DNA of 64,000 nucleotides from Xanthomonas sontii (GTDB taxonomy: Bacteria; Pseudomonadota; Gammaproteobacteria; Xanthomonadales; Xanthomonadaceae), in contig NZ_CP132342.1 of NCBI RefSeq assembly GCF_040529055.1, forward strand, positions 2,664,001 to 2,728,000, in the 5' to 3' direction. Each line of letters begins with the position of its first letter. Within the stretch, counting starts at the first letter, position 1. The translations under genes were made by a program, and so were the position numbers. Below the pieces are notes generated by a model. That model made no database searches, was not told the origin of the DNA, and was given only the letters and a program-made list of their open reading frames with translations. Below, piece after piece: positions 55,991-63,688 of this stretch.

Positions 55991-56050
55991 CTTTCAAAGC
56001 GCGGAACTCGCTCTAGAATGTCGGCCAGGATGGATCAGGGAGGATAGGGC
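55991..56050 (+). promoter_or_regulatory. Candidate promoter and GGA-rich short leader of virD4
   Basis: TAGAAT (56014-56019) is preceded by CTTTCA 17 nt upstream. The leader contains AGGATGGATCAGGGAGGAT, with three GGA triplets, the last inside the ribosome site of the TTG at 56051. This would suit a CsrA/RsmA-type translational repressor. The preceding 55797-55990 shows no gene. Confidence 0.4.
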
Positions 56051-57724
56051 TTGTCGAATCGTAAACTCGTTGCGGCGGCGCTCGTCGTCGTGCTCACAGC
56101 CGTCTGCGGCTATTTCCTGTCCGGCTACCTGGTCCTGCTGCTGCTGAAGCTGGACACACGGATGTTCGGGCTAGGCACCTACTACCAGTACGTTCATGCC
56201 ATCGGCTTGCCGGAGGTGGCTCCGTACGTCGGCAAGATCAAATGGGCCGGCTACCTCGGCTTCGGCTTGCCCGGCCTGGTGGCCCTGCTGATCCTGGTAC
56301 TGATGTTCAGGCCGCCCAAGCGCAGCCTGCATGGCGACGCGCGCTTCGCCGGCGCGGCCGATCTGTCCAAGCATGGGCTGTTCAAGACCAGCGGCGACGG
56401 CATCGTGGTCGGCAAGTTCCGCGGCAAGCTGGTGCGCCTCAGCGGCCAGCAGTTCGTGATCCTGGCGGCCCCGACCCGGTCGGGCAAGGGCGTCGGCGTG
56501 GTCATTCCGAACCTGCTGGAGTACCAGGAATCGGTGGTCGTCCTGGACATCAAGCAGGAGAATTTCGATCTGACCAGCGGCTGGCGCGCCAGCCAGGGCC
56601 AGGAGGTGTTCCTGTTCAATCCGTTCGCCGAGGACCGTCGCACCCATCGCTGGAATCCGCTCAGCTATGTCTCCGACGATCCGGCGTTCCGCGTCTCGGA
56701 CCTGATGAGCATCGCCGCCATGTTGTATCCGGATGGCTCCGACGACCAGAAGTTCTGGGTCAGCCAGGCGCGCAATGCATTCATGGCGTTCTCGCTCTAC
56801 CTGTTCGAGAACTGGGACGACGAGCGCAACATCGGCTTTCCCGGCGGTCTCGGCACGCCGACGCTGGGCGCGATCTACCGTCTGTCGTCCGGCGACGGCA
56901 CCGACCTGAAGAAGTACCTGAAGTCGCTGTCGGAGCGGCGCTTCCTCAGCGGCAATGCCAAGTCGGCGTTCTCCAACCTGCTGTCGCAGGCGGACGAGAC
57001 CTTCGCCTCGATCATGGGCACGCTGAAGGAGCCGCTCAATGCCTGGATCAATCCGGTGCTGGATGCGGCCACCAGCGACAACGACTTCCTGCTGACCGAC
57101 CTGCGCAAGAAGAAGATGACCATCTACATCGGCATCCAGCCCAACAAGCTGGCCGAGAGCCGCCTGATCATCAACCTGTTCTTCAGCCAGATCATCAACC
57201 TCAACACCAAGGAACTGCCCAAGAGCAATCCGGCGCTGAAGTATCAGTGCCTGCTGCTGATGGACGAGTTCACCGCGATCGGCAAGGTCGACATCATCGC
57301 CTCGGCAGTGTCATATATGGCTGGCTACAATGTCCGCCTTCTGCCGATCATCCAGAGCATGGCGCAGCTCGATGCCACCTATGGCAAGGACATCTCGCGG
57401 ACCATCATCACGAATCATGCACTGCAGATTCTCTACGCTCCGCGCGAGCAGCAGGATGCCAACGACTACTCCGAGATGCTCGGCTACACCACCTTCCGCA
57501 AGAAGAACGTCACCCGCGGCAAGGATGTGACCCGAAGCGTGTCGGAGGAGAAGCGGGCGCTGATGCTGCCGCAAGAGTTGAAGGCGATGGGCAACGATCA
57601 AGAGGTGTTCTTGTACGAGGGCATTCCGCATCCGGTGAAGTGCGACAAGATCAAGTACTACAAGGATCGCTACTTCACCGCGCGGCTGCGTCCCAAAGTC
57701 GATATTCCGACACTCTCGATATGA
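56051..57724 (+). CDS. virD4: Type IV secretion coupling protein VirD4 (TTG start)
   Basis: This 557-aa ATPase recruits effectors to the type IV secretion channel. Two N-terminal membrane segments (about 7-33 and 66-86) precede the motor domain. Walker A is PTRSGKGVGV (about 141-150) and Walker B LLLMDEF (about 400). An all-alpha domain between them would bind substrates; in the Xanthomonas system it recognises the XVIPCD tail of effectors. GGGAGGA stands 6 nt before the TTG. The next gene is virB7 385 nt downstream. The order virD4-virB7-B8-B9-B10-B11-B1-B2 matches the X-T4SS. Confidence 0.93.
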   Translation: MSNRKLVAAALVVVLTAVCGYFLSGYLVLLLLKLDTRMFGLGTYYQYVHAIGLPEVAPYVGKIKWAGYLGFGLPGLVALLILVLMFRPPKRSLHGDARFAGAADLSKHGLFKTSGDGIVVGKFRGKLVRLSGQQFVILAAPTRSGKGVGVVIPNLLEYQESVVVLDIKQENFDLTSGWRASQGQEVFLFNPFAEDRRTHRWNPLSYVSDDPAFRVSDLMSIAAMLYPDGSDDQKFWVSQARNAFMAFSLYLFENWDDERNIGFPGGLGTPTLGAIYRLSSGDGTDLKKYLKSLSERRFLSGNAKSAFSNLLSQADETFASIMGTLKEPLNAWINPVLDAATSDNDFLLTDLRKKKMTIYIGIQPNKLAESRLIINLFFSQIINLNTKELPKSNPALKYQCLLLMDEFTAIGKVDIIASAVSYMAGYNVRLLPIIQSMAQLDATYGKDISRTIITNHALQILYAPREQQDANDYSEMLGYTTFRKKNVTRGKDVTRSVSEEKRALMLPQELKAMGNDQEVFLYEGIPHPVKCDKIKYYKDRYFTARLRPKVDIPTLSI

Positions 57725-58109
57725 AAGTGTGACGAAAAACACCTATTTTTTGGGCGTATTTATCATTTGAACGTTTTTTTGCCAAATGCTTGACGTGGGC
57801 ATGCCCCTGCGGCACATTCTCGCGAGTATGGCGGTGCGTTGGTAACAGAAACAGGAACAGGGGCGTGGGCCGAACGGCGCACGTAAGGGGTGACATGGAA
57901 GGTTTGCTGTCAAATTCCGTTTTCTTCGGCGCTGATCGCGCGGCCTCGGATCCGTCCGGTTGTCTGCCGCAGATCCGTGCCCGCGCCGTTCCCGGCGCCT
58001 TCCTTGCCGCGACGCGCGTGTCGTGCCGTCGCGTCGAACTTCGCCATCCAGCAGTGGGCCGCCTGCGCGCCGCCCGCTCTCTATACGTTTCCGCAATTCA
58101 GAGGCTCGC
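57725..58109 (+). promoter_or_regulatory. Long leader and candidate promoter of the virB7 operon with CsrA/RsmA-type GGA motifs
   Basis: The first 60 nt are AT-rich with TTTTTT and TTTTTTT tracts. TTGACG (57790-57795) is a good -35; the best -10 candidates are CACATT (57813) or CATTCT (57815). A leader of about 280 nt follows. It includes ACAGGA (57851-57856) and ACATGGAAGG (57893-57902), which fit the ACANGGANGU consensus of CsrA/RsmA sites nearly fully. The short open frame at 57895 is probably not a gene. Confidence 0.5.
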
Positions 58110-58547
58110 GTGAAAAGAACGCATATGTTTCGGCTGATCGCTACGTTGAGTGCCGTCGCGCTGTTGAGCGCCTGTGCAACCAGGCCGGCACCCGACTTCC
58201 GCGGCAAGTGGAAGCCGGTCAACCGTTTCTCCGAGTCGACCATGGAGATCCCGCTGTACTCGTCGTACGTGTATCAGGCGATCCCGATGGACGGCACGCT
58301 CAAGACGATGCTCGAGCGCTGGGCCAAGGATTCGAACATGCAACTGTCCTACGGCATCCAGTCCGATTACACGCTGTATGCCCCGGTCGCCAAGATCAAC
58401 ACCACCAGCATCCAGCAGGCGGTCGCCGAGCTGAGCGTGGTCTATGCGCAGGAAGGGCTGAGCGTGACCGCGGCGGGCAATCGCATCCTGGTGCAGCCGT
58501 CGTCGTCGCTGAGCGGCGCGCCGGCAGCCAGCGGCAGCGCGAAGTGA
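58110..58547 (+). CDS. virB7: VirB7 outer-membrane lipoprotein with C-terminal N0-like domain
   Basis: This 145-aa lipoprotein (140 aa from the ATG at 58125) has lipobox LLSAC (Cys22 counting from GTG 58110, which has GAGG 5 nt upstream). Classical VirB7 is about 40-60 aa; here a folded domain follows (MDGTLKTMLERWAKDSNMQLSYGIQSDYTLYAPVAKINTTS...), similar to the N0/STN domain described for Xanthomonas VirB7. It should form the outer ring of the core complex with VirB9 and VirB10. The 58-bp gap to virB8 has no other feature. Confidence 0.88.
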   Translation: MKRTHMFRLIATLSAVALLSACATRPAPDFRGKWKPVNRFSESTMEIPLYSSYVYQAIPMDGTLKTMLERWAKDSNMQLSYGIQSDYTLYAPVAKINTTSIQQAVAELSVVYAQEGLSVTAAGNRILVQPSSSLSGAPAASGSAK

Positions 58548-58608
58548 CGTCACCGTCGGCCTGCACGCTGCGCGCCGACAGCCACATTACGAAACCTGGT
58601 GAAGTCTG

Positions 58609-59604
58609 ATGTTCGGTAAAAAGCCGGTCGAAAGCGAAAACGTCAACAAAGCGGTAGCGAAGGCGGTCAACTACGAAATCAGCATTGCTGATCTGGCTCG
58701 CCGCAGCGAGCGCCGTGCGTGGTGGGTCGCGTTCGGGGCGATCATTTTGTGTTTGCTTCTCGGTGGTGGTTACTACTACATGCTGCCGTTGAAGCAGAAA
58801 GTGCCGTATCTGGTGATGGCGGATGCGTACACCGGCAATTCGACGGTGTCGGTGCTGCGCGACATCAGCGATATGCACAGCATCACGACAAGCGAAGCGT
58901 TGGCCAGAAGCAATGTGGCAAGGTTCATCACCGCCAGAGAGTCCTATGATTTCGAGATGATGGGACTCAACGACTGGGATACGGTGTTCTCGATGGCGCC
59001 AAAGTCCACGGCGGTGGGCGCCGATTACTACAATTTGAATGTAGGTAATCCGAGTTCGCCATACAACACGTACGGTAAGGCTCGAGCCATTCGGGTGAAG
59101 ATCTTGAGCATCAACCTGCTGGGTGGAGGCGGCAAACCCTACACTGGTGCCAATGTTCGCTTCCAGCGCAGTGTTTACGACAAGAAGAACGGCCAGTCCA
59201 CGTTTCTGGACAACAAGTTCGCCATTCTTGGCTTCCGCTACAACAACAATCTTGCGATGGAAGAAAATCTGCGCGTCCAGAATCCGCTCGGCTTCCAGGT
59301 AACCGATTACCGGGTCGACAACGATTATTCGGCCATGCCGGTTCCTCCGTCGGCTGCCGTGCAGGCGCCTGCAACTGGTGCGGCTCAGCAGCCGATGACG
59401 GTGCAGCAGCAGGTACCAGGGCAGCAGCAGGTACCAGGGCAGCCGATGGCGCCGGACGCGAACGGCTCCATGCCGTTCCCGCAGCAGGCGCCGATGCCCA
59501 ACCCGGCGAGCCCGCCTGTCTATCAAGGGGGGCAGCCGGCTACGGCGCCCCCTGCACCCAACGTTGCACCTCAGCACAACGGTAATGGAGCGAACGTTCG
59601 ATGA
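58609..59604 (+). CDS. virB8: VirB8 inner-membrane assembly factor with Gln/Pro-rich tail
   Basis: This 331-aa protein has one membrane helix (about 38-58) and a periplasmic VirB8 domain (about 70-235) ending near NPLGFQVTDYRVDNDYS. The last 95 residues are a Gln/Pro/Ala-rich tail, longer than in Agrobacterium VirB8 (237 aa). The tail contains two identical 18-bp units at 59404-59439. It overlaps virB9 by 4 nt. The protein nucleates the inner-membrane complex. Confidence 0.9.
   Translation: MFGKKPVESENVNKAVAKAVNYEISIADLARRSERRAWWVAFGAIILCLLLGGGYYYMLPLKQKVPYLVMADAYTGNSTVSVLRDISDMHSITTSEALARSNVARFITARESYDFEMMGLNDWDTVFSMAPKSTAVGADYYNLNVGNPSSPYNTYGKARAIRVKILSINLLGGGGKPYTGANVRFQRSVYDKKNGQSTFLDNKFAILGFRYNNNLAMEENLRVQNPLGFQVTDYRVDNDYSAMPVPPSAAVQAPATGAAQQPMTVQQQVPGQQQVPGQPMAPDANGSMPFPQQAPMPNPASPPVYQGGQPATAPPAPNVAPQHNGNGANVR
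59404..59439 (+). repeat. Two tandem 18-bp units in the virB8 tail
   Basis: CAGCAGCAGGTACCAGGG occurs twice without gap, coding QQQVPG twice. Unit number may vary between strains by slippage. Confidence 0.85.
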
Positions 59605-60362
59605 GTTTCCTGACGAAAACCGGTTCGGCGCATCTTGCGTTGCTGGCTCTGGGCCTGTTCGCGCCGATCGCGTCGGCCCAGGTGGTCCAGCAGTACGAGT
59701 ACGAGCCTGACAAGATCTATCAGGTGCGTACCGGCCTGGGCATCACCACCCAGATCGAACTGAGCCCGAACGAGAAGATCCTCGATTACAGCACCGGTTT
59801 CACCAGTGGCTGGGAACTCAGCCGTCGCGAGAACGTCTTCTACCTGAAGCCGAAGAACGTCGACGTCGACACCAACATGATGATCCGCACCGCCACCCAC
59901 TCCTACATCCTCGAATTGAAGGTGGTAGCGACGGATTGGCAGCGGCTGGAGCAGGCCAAGCAGGCCGGCGTGCAATACAAGGTGACCTTCACCTATCCGA
60001 AGGACACCAGCTTTGCCGCAGCCAGCGACGAGGTGAAGGACGAGTCGCAGCTCGACACGCGCTTGACCAAGGATCGTCATTACTACTTCGACTACGACTA
60101 TTCCACGCGTTCCAAGCAAATGTGGATCGTGCCGAGCAGCGTCTACGATGATGGCAAGTTCACCTACATCAAAATGGATCTGACGCGTTTCCCCACTGGC
60201 AACTTCCCGGCCGTGTTCGGTCGCGAGAAGGAGAGCGATGAGGATTTCCTGGTCAATACGACAGTCGAGGGCAACACCCTGATTGTCCATGGGACCTATC
60301 CCTTCCTGGTCATCCGCCACGGCAAGAATGTTGTCGGCTTGCGTAGGAACAAGCAAAAGTGA
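59601..60362 (+). CDS. virB9: VirB9 core-complex protein
   Basis: This 253-aa periplasmic/outer-membrane protein has a signal peptide (1-26, ending ASA-Q). The N-terminal domain starts QVVQQYEYEPDKIYQVRTGLGITTQIELSPNEKI, typical of VirB9/TrbG, and the C-terminal VirB7-binding domain includes DDGKFTYIKMDL, NTLIVHGTYPFLVIRHGKNVVGLRRN. It overlaps virB8 and virB10 by 4 nt each, so these genes are coupled. Confidence 0.94.
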   Translation: MSFLTKTGSAHLALLALGLFAPIASAQVVQQYEYEPDKIYQVRTGLGITTQIELSPNEKILDYSTGFTSGWELSRRENVFYLKPKNVDVDTNMMIRTATHSYILELKVVATDWQRLEQAKQAGVQYKVTFTYPKDTSFAAASDEVKDESQLDTRLTKDRHYYFDYDYSTRSKQMWIVPSSVYDDGKFTYIKMDLTRFPTGNFPAVFGREKESDEDFLVNTTVEGNTLIVHGTYPFLVIRHGKNVVGLRRNKQK

Positions 60363-61537
60363 ACTCGAATCTACCCCCGTCTGACGAAAACTACGGCAAC
60401 GACCACGGTCAGCCGCGTTCCCCGCATGCGGACGATGCGCCGCGCGAGAATCCCTATTTCGCTCGCCAGCAGCAGACCGCTGACCCGGATCTGGACGCCA
60501 ATGAGCCGGTGCTCCGCTCCAGCGATCTGAAGAAGCTCAATCGCAAGGCGCTGGTGTTCCTGGGCGGCATCGCCGTGCTGTTGATCCTGGCGATCTTCTG
60601 GCTGGTGAGCGGCAGCAGCACGCCTGCGCCGGCGCCGAAGCCGCGCCAGGAAGCGGTAGTGGCGCCTGCGCTGCCGCAGACGGCACCGCCGCCGCCGGTG
60701 CAGCCGGCTGAGCCGGTACAGCTGGCTGAGCAGCCGAGCCTTCCGCCGCTGCCGCCGATGCCCACTGACAATGACCCCATGGTGCAGTCGTCGTCTCGGC
60801 AGGACCGCGGGCCGTCCCTCCTGGAGCGGCGCATGGCCGGCATGCAGCAGGAAGCAGGCATGGGCGGGCAGGGTATCGGCATGCCGCAGGGTCAGGAGCA
60901 GGGAGGCTTGCAGCAGCAGGACCAGGTGACGTCCGCCAAACCGATCGCCAACCCGGACGGTCTGCTGGTGCGCGGCACCTATATCCGTTGCGTGCTGGAG
61001 ACCCGGATCATCACCGATTTCCCGGGTTTCACCTCCTGCATCATCACCGAGCCGGTGTACTCCATCAACGGCCGTCGCCTGTTGCTGCCGAAGGGATCGA
61101 AGATCCTCGGCCAGTACGGTTCCGCTGAACCGAACGGCCCGCGCATGCAGGTTGTGTGGGATCGCATCACCACCCCCACCGGCATCGATGTGACCCTGGT
61201 CGGACCCGGCGTCGACAACCTCGGCAGCGCCGGCCATCCGGGCCAATACAGTGCGCATTGGGCGAGCCGCATCTCGTCCGCGCTGATGATCAGCTTGCTC
61301 AGCGACGCCTTCAAGTGGGCGGCGGCCGAGCATGGCCCGAAGACCACGACCACCGGCATCAATTCCGGTGTGGTCACCCAGCAGCCGTACGAGAGCAACA
61401 CGGCGCAGTCTATCCAGCGTCTGGCCGACCAGGCCCTGGATCGCCGCCGTCCCGCCACCGTGACCATCAACCAGGGCACCATCGTGAACGTCTACGTCGC
61501 GAAGGACGTCGACTTCACGGCTGTGCTGCCGCGTTGA
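60359..61537 (+). CDS. virB10: VirB10 core-complex protein (GTG start)
   Basis: This 392-aa protein spans both membranes. It starts at GTG 60359 within the virB9 stop. A cytoplasmic N-tail (1-62), one inner-membrane helix (RKALVFLGGIAVLLILAIFWLV, about 62-84) and a Pro-rich linker (about 88-135) lead to the conserved TrbI domain (about 200-390): LLPKGSKILGQYGSAEPNGPRMQVVWDRITTPTGIDV and a short outer-membrane antenna region around SRISSALMISLLSDAF. Confidence 0.94.
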   Translation: MNSNLPPSDENYGNDHGQPRSPHADDAPRENPYFARQQQTADPDLDANEPVLRSSDLKKLNRKALVFLGGIAVLLILAIFWLVSGSSTPAPAPKPRQEAVVAPALPQTAPPPPVQPAEPVQLAEQPSLPPLPPMPTDNDPMVQSSSRQDRGPSLLERRMAGMQQEAGMGGQGIGMPQGQEQGGLQQQDQVTSAKPIANPDGLLVRGTYIRCVLETRIITDFPGFTSCIITEPVYSINGRRLLLPKGSKILGQYGSAEPNGPRMQVVWDRITTPTGIDVTLVGPGVDNLGSAGHPGQYSAHWASRISSALMISLLSDAFKWAAAEHGPKTTTTGINSGVVTQQPYESNTAQSIQRLADQALDRRRPATVTINQGTIVNVYVAKDVDFTAVLPR

Positions 61538-61556
61538 CCGAGATCGAGACAGCGAC

Positions 61557-62600
61557 GTGACCTTCGACGACTCTCCGACCGCGCAGATCTCCACGGATTT
61601 CCTGGATTACCAGTATTCGGTGCTGGGCATCCTGGATTACCTCAACTCGCCGGAAGTGACGGAAATCTGCATCAACCGTCCCGGCGAGCTGTACCTGGAG
61701 ACCCTGCGTGGCTGGCAGCGGATGGACATCCCGTCGCTGACGTTCGACCGCGCGCGGCAGTTCTGTACAGCGGTGGTCAACGAGAGCAATACCGGCCAGC
61801 GCATCACCGATGCCGATCCGGTGGTGTCGTTGACCTTTCCCACCGGGCAGCGCGCGCAGTTCGTGATCCCGCCGGCCTGCGACGCCGGCAAGGTGTCGAT
61901 CACCATCCGTCTGCCGTCAAAGCACACCAAGACCCTGGAGCAGTACAAGGAAGACGGCTTCTTCCAGGAGATCCTGGAGGTGCAGTCGGGTCTGAGCGAG
62001 CAGGATCGCGAGCTTCTCGAGCTCCGGCGGCAGCGCGATTACGCCGAGTTCTTCAAGAAGGCGGTGCTGTTCAAGAAGAATGTGGTGGTTGCCGGGGCCA
62101 CCGGTAGCGGCAAGACCACCTTCATGAAGTCGCTGGTGAATCACATCCCGCACGAAGAGCGGCTGGTGACGATCGAGGACGCGCGCGAGCTCTTCATCAG
62201 CCAGCCCAATTCCGTGCATTTGCTCTACTCGAAAGGCGGACAAAGCTCGAGCAACGTCACCGCGAAGAGCTGCATGGAAGCGTGCCTGCGCATGAAGCCC
62301 GACCGCATCATCCTTGCGGAGTTGCGCGGCGACGAGTCGTTCTACTTCATCCGCAACTGCGCCTCCGGTCATCCCGGTTCCATCACCAGCTGCCATGCTG
62401 GCAGCATCGGGCAGACCTGGGATCAGTTGGCGCTCATGGTCAAGGCGTCGGCCGAAGGGTCGGGCCTGGAGTTCGCCGTCATCAAGCGGTTGTTGATGAT
62501 GACGATCGACATCGTTGTCCACATCAAATCGCACGCGGGCCGGCGCTATATCACCGGTATCGATTTCGATCCGGAACGCATGCAGTCGGGTGGGGGATGA
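61557..62600 (+). CDS. virB11: VirB11 traffic ATPase (GTG start)
   Basis: This 347-aa hexameric ATPase acts at the inner face of the channel. Walker A is GATGSGKT (180-187), the Asp box VTIEDARELF, Walker B-like RIILAELRGDESFYF, and the His box GHPGSITSCHAGS. The GTG at 61557 is preceded by GAGACAGCGAC, a weak ribosome site. It follows virB10 by 19 nt. It powers pilus assembly and, with VirD4 and VirB4, substrate transfer. Confidence 0.95.
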   Translation: MTFDDSPTAQISTDFLDYQYSVLGILDYLNSPEVTEICINRPGELYLETLRGWQRMDIPSLTFDRARQFCTAVVNESNTGQRITDADPVVSLTFPTGQRAQFVIPPACDAGKVSITIRLPSKHTKTLEQYKEDGFFQEILEVQSGLSEQDRELLELRRQRDYAEFFKKAVLFKKNVVVAGATGSGKTTFMKSLVNHIPHEERLVTIEDARELFISQPNSVHLLYSKGGQSSSNVTAKSCMEACLRMKPDRIILAELRGDESFYFIRNCASGHPGSITSCHAGSIGQTWDQLALMVKASAEGSGLEFAVIKRLLMMTIDIVVHIKSHAGRRYITGIDFDPERMQSGGG

Positions 62601-62637
62601 ATATGTTCATTAAAGTGATAGGGCGAAACAGCGCCGA

Positions 62638-62734
62638 TTGACTTTGAATTTTTCTTCCAACACGATTGATTTGCGACATCTGCGGCGTTCTGGGCGATTT
62701 GCCACGACGCCGATGCATAGGGAGTAACCACGGC
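62638..62734 (+). promoter_or_regulatory. Possible internal promoter between virB11 and virB1
   Basis: TTGACT (62638-62643) followed after 17 nt by CACGAT (62661-62666) is a moderate promoter candidate in an AT-richer gap of 134 nt. It could raise virB1-virB2 expression. A GGAGT ribosome site (62721-62725) precedes virB1. Confidence 0.3.
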
Positions 62735-63619
62735 ATGTTGCCAGGCATGGAACTACTCAGCTGTCCCGAAATGGCGGTTCCGGCTGAAGTCATGCAGCAC
62801 GTTGTGCGCGTCGAGTCGTCGCACAATCCGTTCGCGATCGGTGTGGTCGGTGGTCGCCTGGTGCGCCAGCCGCAGAACCTGTCCGAAGCGGTGGCCACGG
62901 CGCGGATGCTGGAAGAGAAGGGCTACAATTTCTCCCTCGGTCTCGGGCAGGTCAACCGCTACAACCTGATCAAGTACGGCCTGAATACCTACGAAAAAGC
63001 ATTCAGGACCTGTCCCAATCTGCAGGCCGCCTCGAAGATCCTGGCCGAGTGCTATAGCCGCTCCGGCGGCAACTGGGGCAAGTCGTTCAGCTGTTACTAC
63101 TCCGGAAACTTCGAGACCGGGTACCGCCACGGTTACGTGCAGAAGGTCTACGCGTCGATCAACCAGGGCAGGGCGCTCGCCGCGTCCACCGCTGGTGCGA
63201 TCCCGGTGATCCCGGCCGGAAGCGTGCGTCGTGTGGTCAACGACTCGGTGAGGGCCGCGGCGGTGCGCGAAGTCGATTCGATCGTGTCGCGGCGCATCGA
63301 CGCGGCGGCCAATCGACTCGCCAGCGATCTTGCGACGCAAGCTCAATCATCAGTACGTTCCCAGGCTGCCATTCCAGCGCCGGTGCAGCCAATAGCGGGT
63401 GCTATGGTTGCCGCATCGGCGCAGGCGACGGCTGCAGATTCCGATCTCTACATCATACGACCGACAGGCGCCGGCAAAGGAGTGGCGGTTCCTGCAGGTG
63501 GCGGAGCGACTCCAGCTCCGCAACCTCCCGCGCACGCGCCTCAGGCGGTGGCGGGAGCGGCCGTTCCTGGCGCAAGTACGCCGCCGCCGACGTCGGGCGA
63601 CGGGGCCTTCGTATTCTAG
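62735..63619 (+). CDS. virB1: VirB1-type lytic transglycosylase with long C-terminal tail
   Basis: This 294-aa protein contains an SLT-fold domain (about 5-150). The catalytic Glu is E27 in MQHVVRVESSHNPFAIGVVGG, followed by LGLGQVNRYNL and CYYSGNFETGYRHGYVQKV. ATG 62735 has GGAGT 9 nt upstream. No signal peptide is visible from this start or from codons upstream, so the route to the periplasm is unclear. The last 140 residues are an Ala/Pro/Val-rich tail. It should open the peptidoglycan for the secretion channel. Confidence 0.88.
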   Translation: MLPGMELLSCPEMAVPAEVMQHVVRVESSHNPFAIGVVGGRLVRQPQNLSEAVATARMLEEKGYNFSLGLGQVNRYNLIKYGLNTYEKAFRTCPNLQAASKILAECYSRSGGNWGKSFSCYYSGNFETGYRHGYVQKVYASINQGRALAASTAGAIPVIPAGSVRRVVNDSVRAAAVREVDSIVSRRIDAAANRLASDLATQAQSSVRSQAAIPAPVQPIAGAMVAASAQATAADSDLYIIRPTGAGKGVAVPAGGGATPAPQPPAHAPQAVAGAAVPGASTPPPTSGDGAFVF

Positions 63620-63636
63620 CCAGATGCAGTAGCACG

Positions 63637-63654
63637 GCCATGCAAATGGCTTTT
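63637..63654 (+). terminator. Small hairpin with T-run between virB1 and virB2
   Basis: GCCAT-GCAA-ATGGC-TTTT is a 5-bp stem with a T4 tail, 17 nt after the virB1 stop. It is weak as a terminator and might act as an attenuator or processing site before the pilin gene. Confidence 0.3.
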
Positions 63655-63688
63655 GATCACCCCCTGTTTTCCAGTCAAGGAGTTACTC

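Noticed and set aside
57895..58113. Small open frame from ATG 57895 in the virB7 leader
   Set aside because: No ribosome site or recognisable peptide. It lies in a GGA-motif leader and is likely untranslated or at most a leader peptide.
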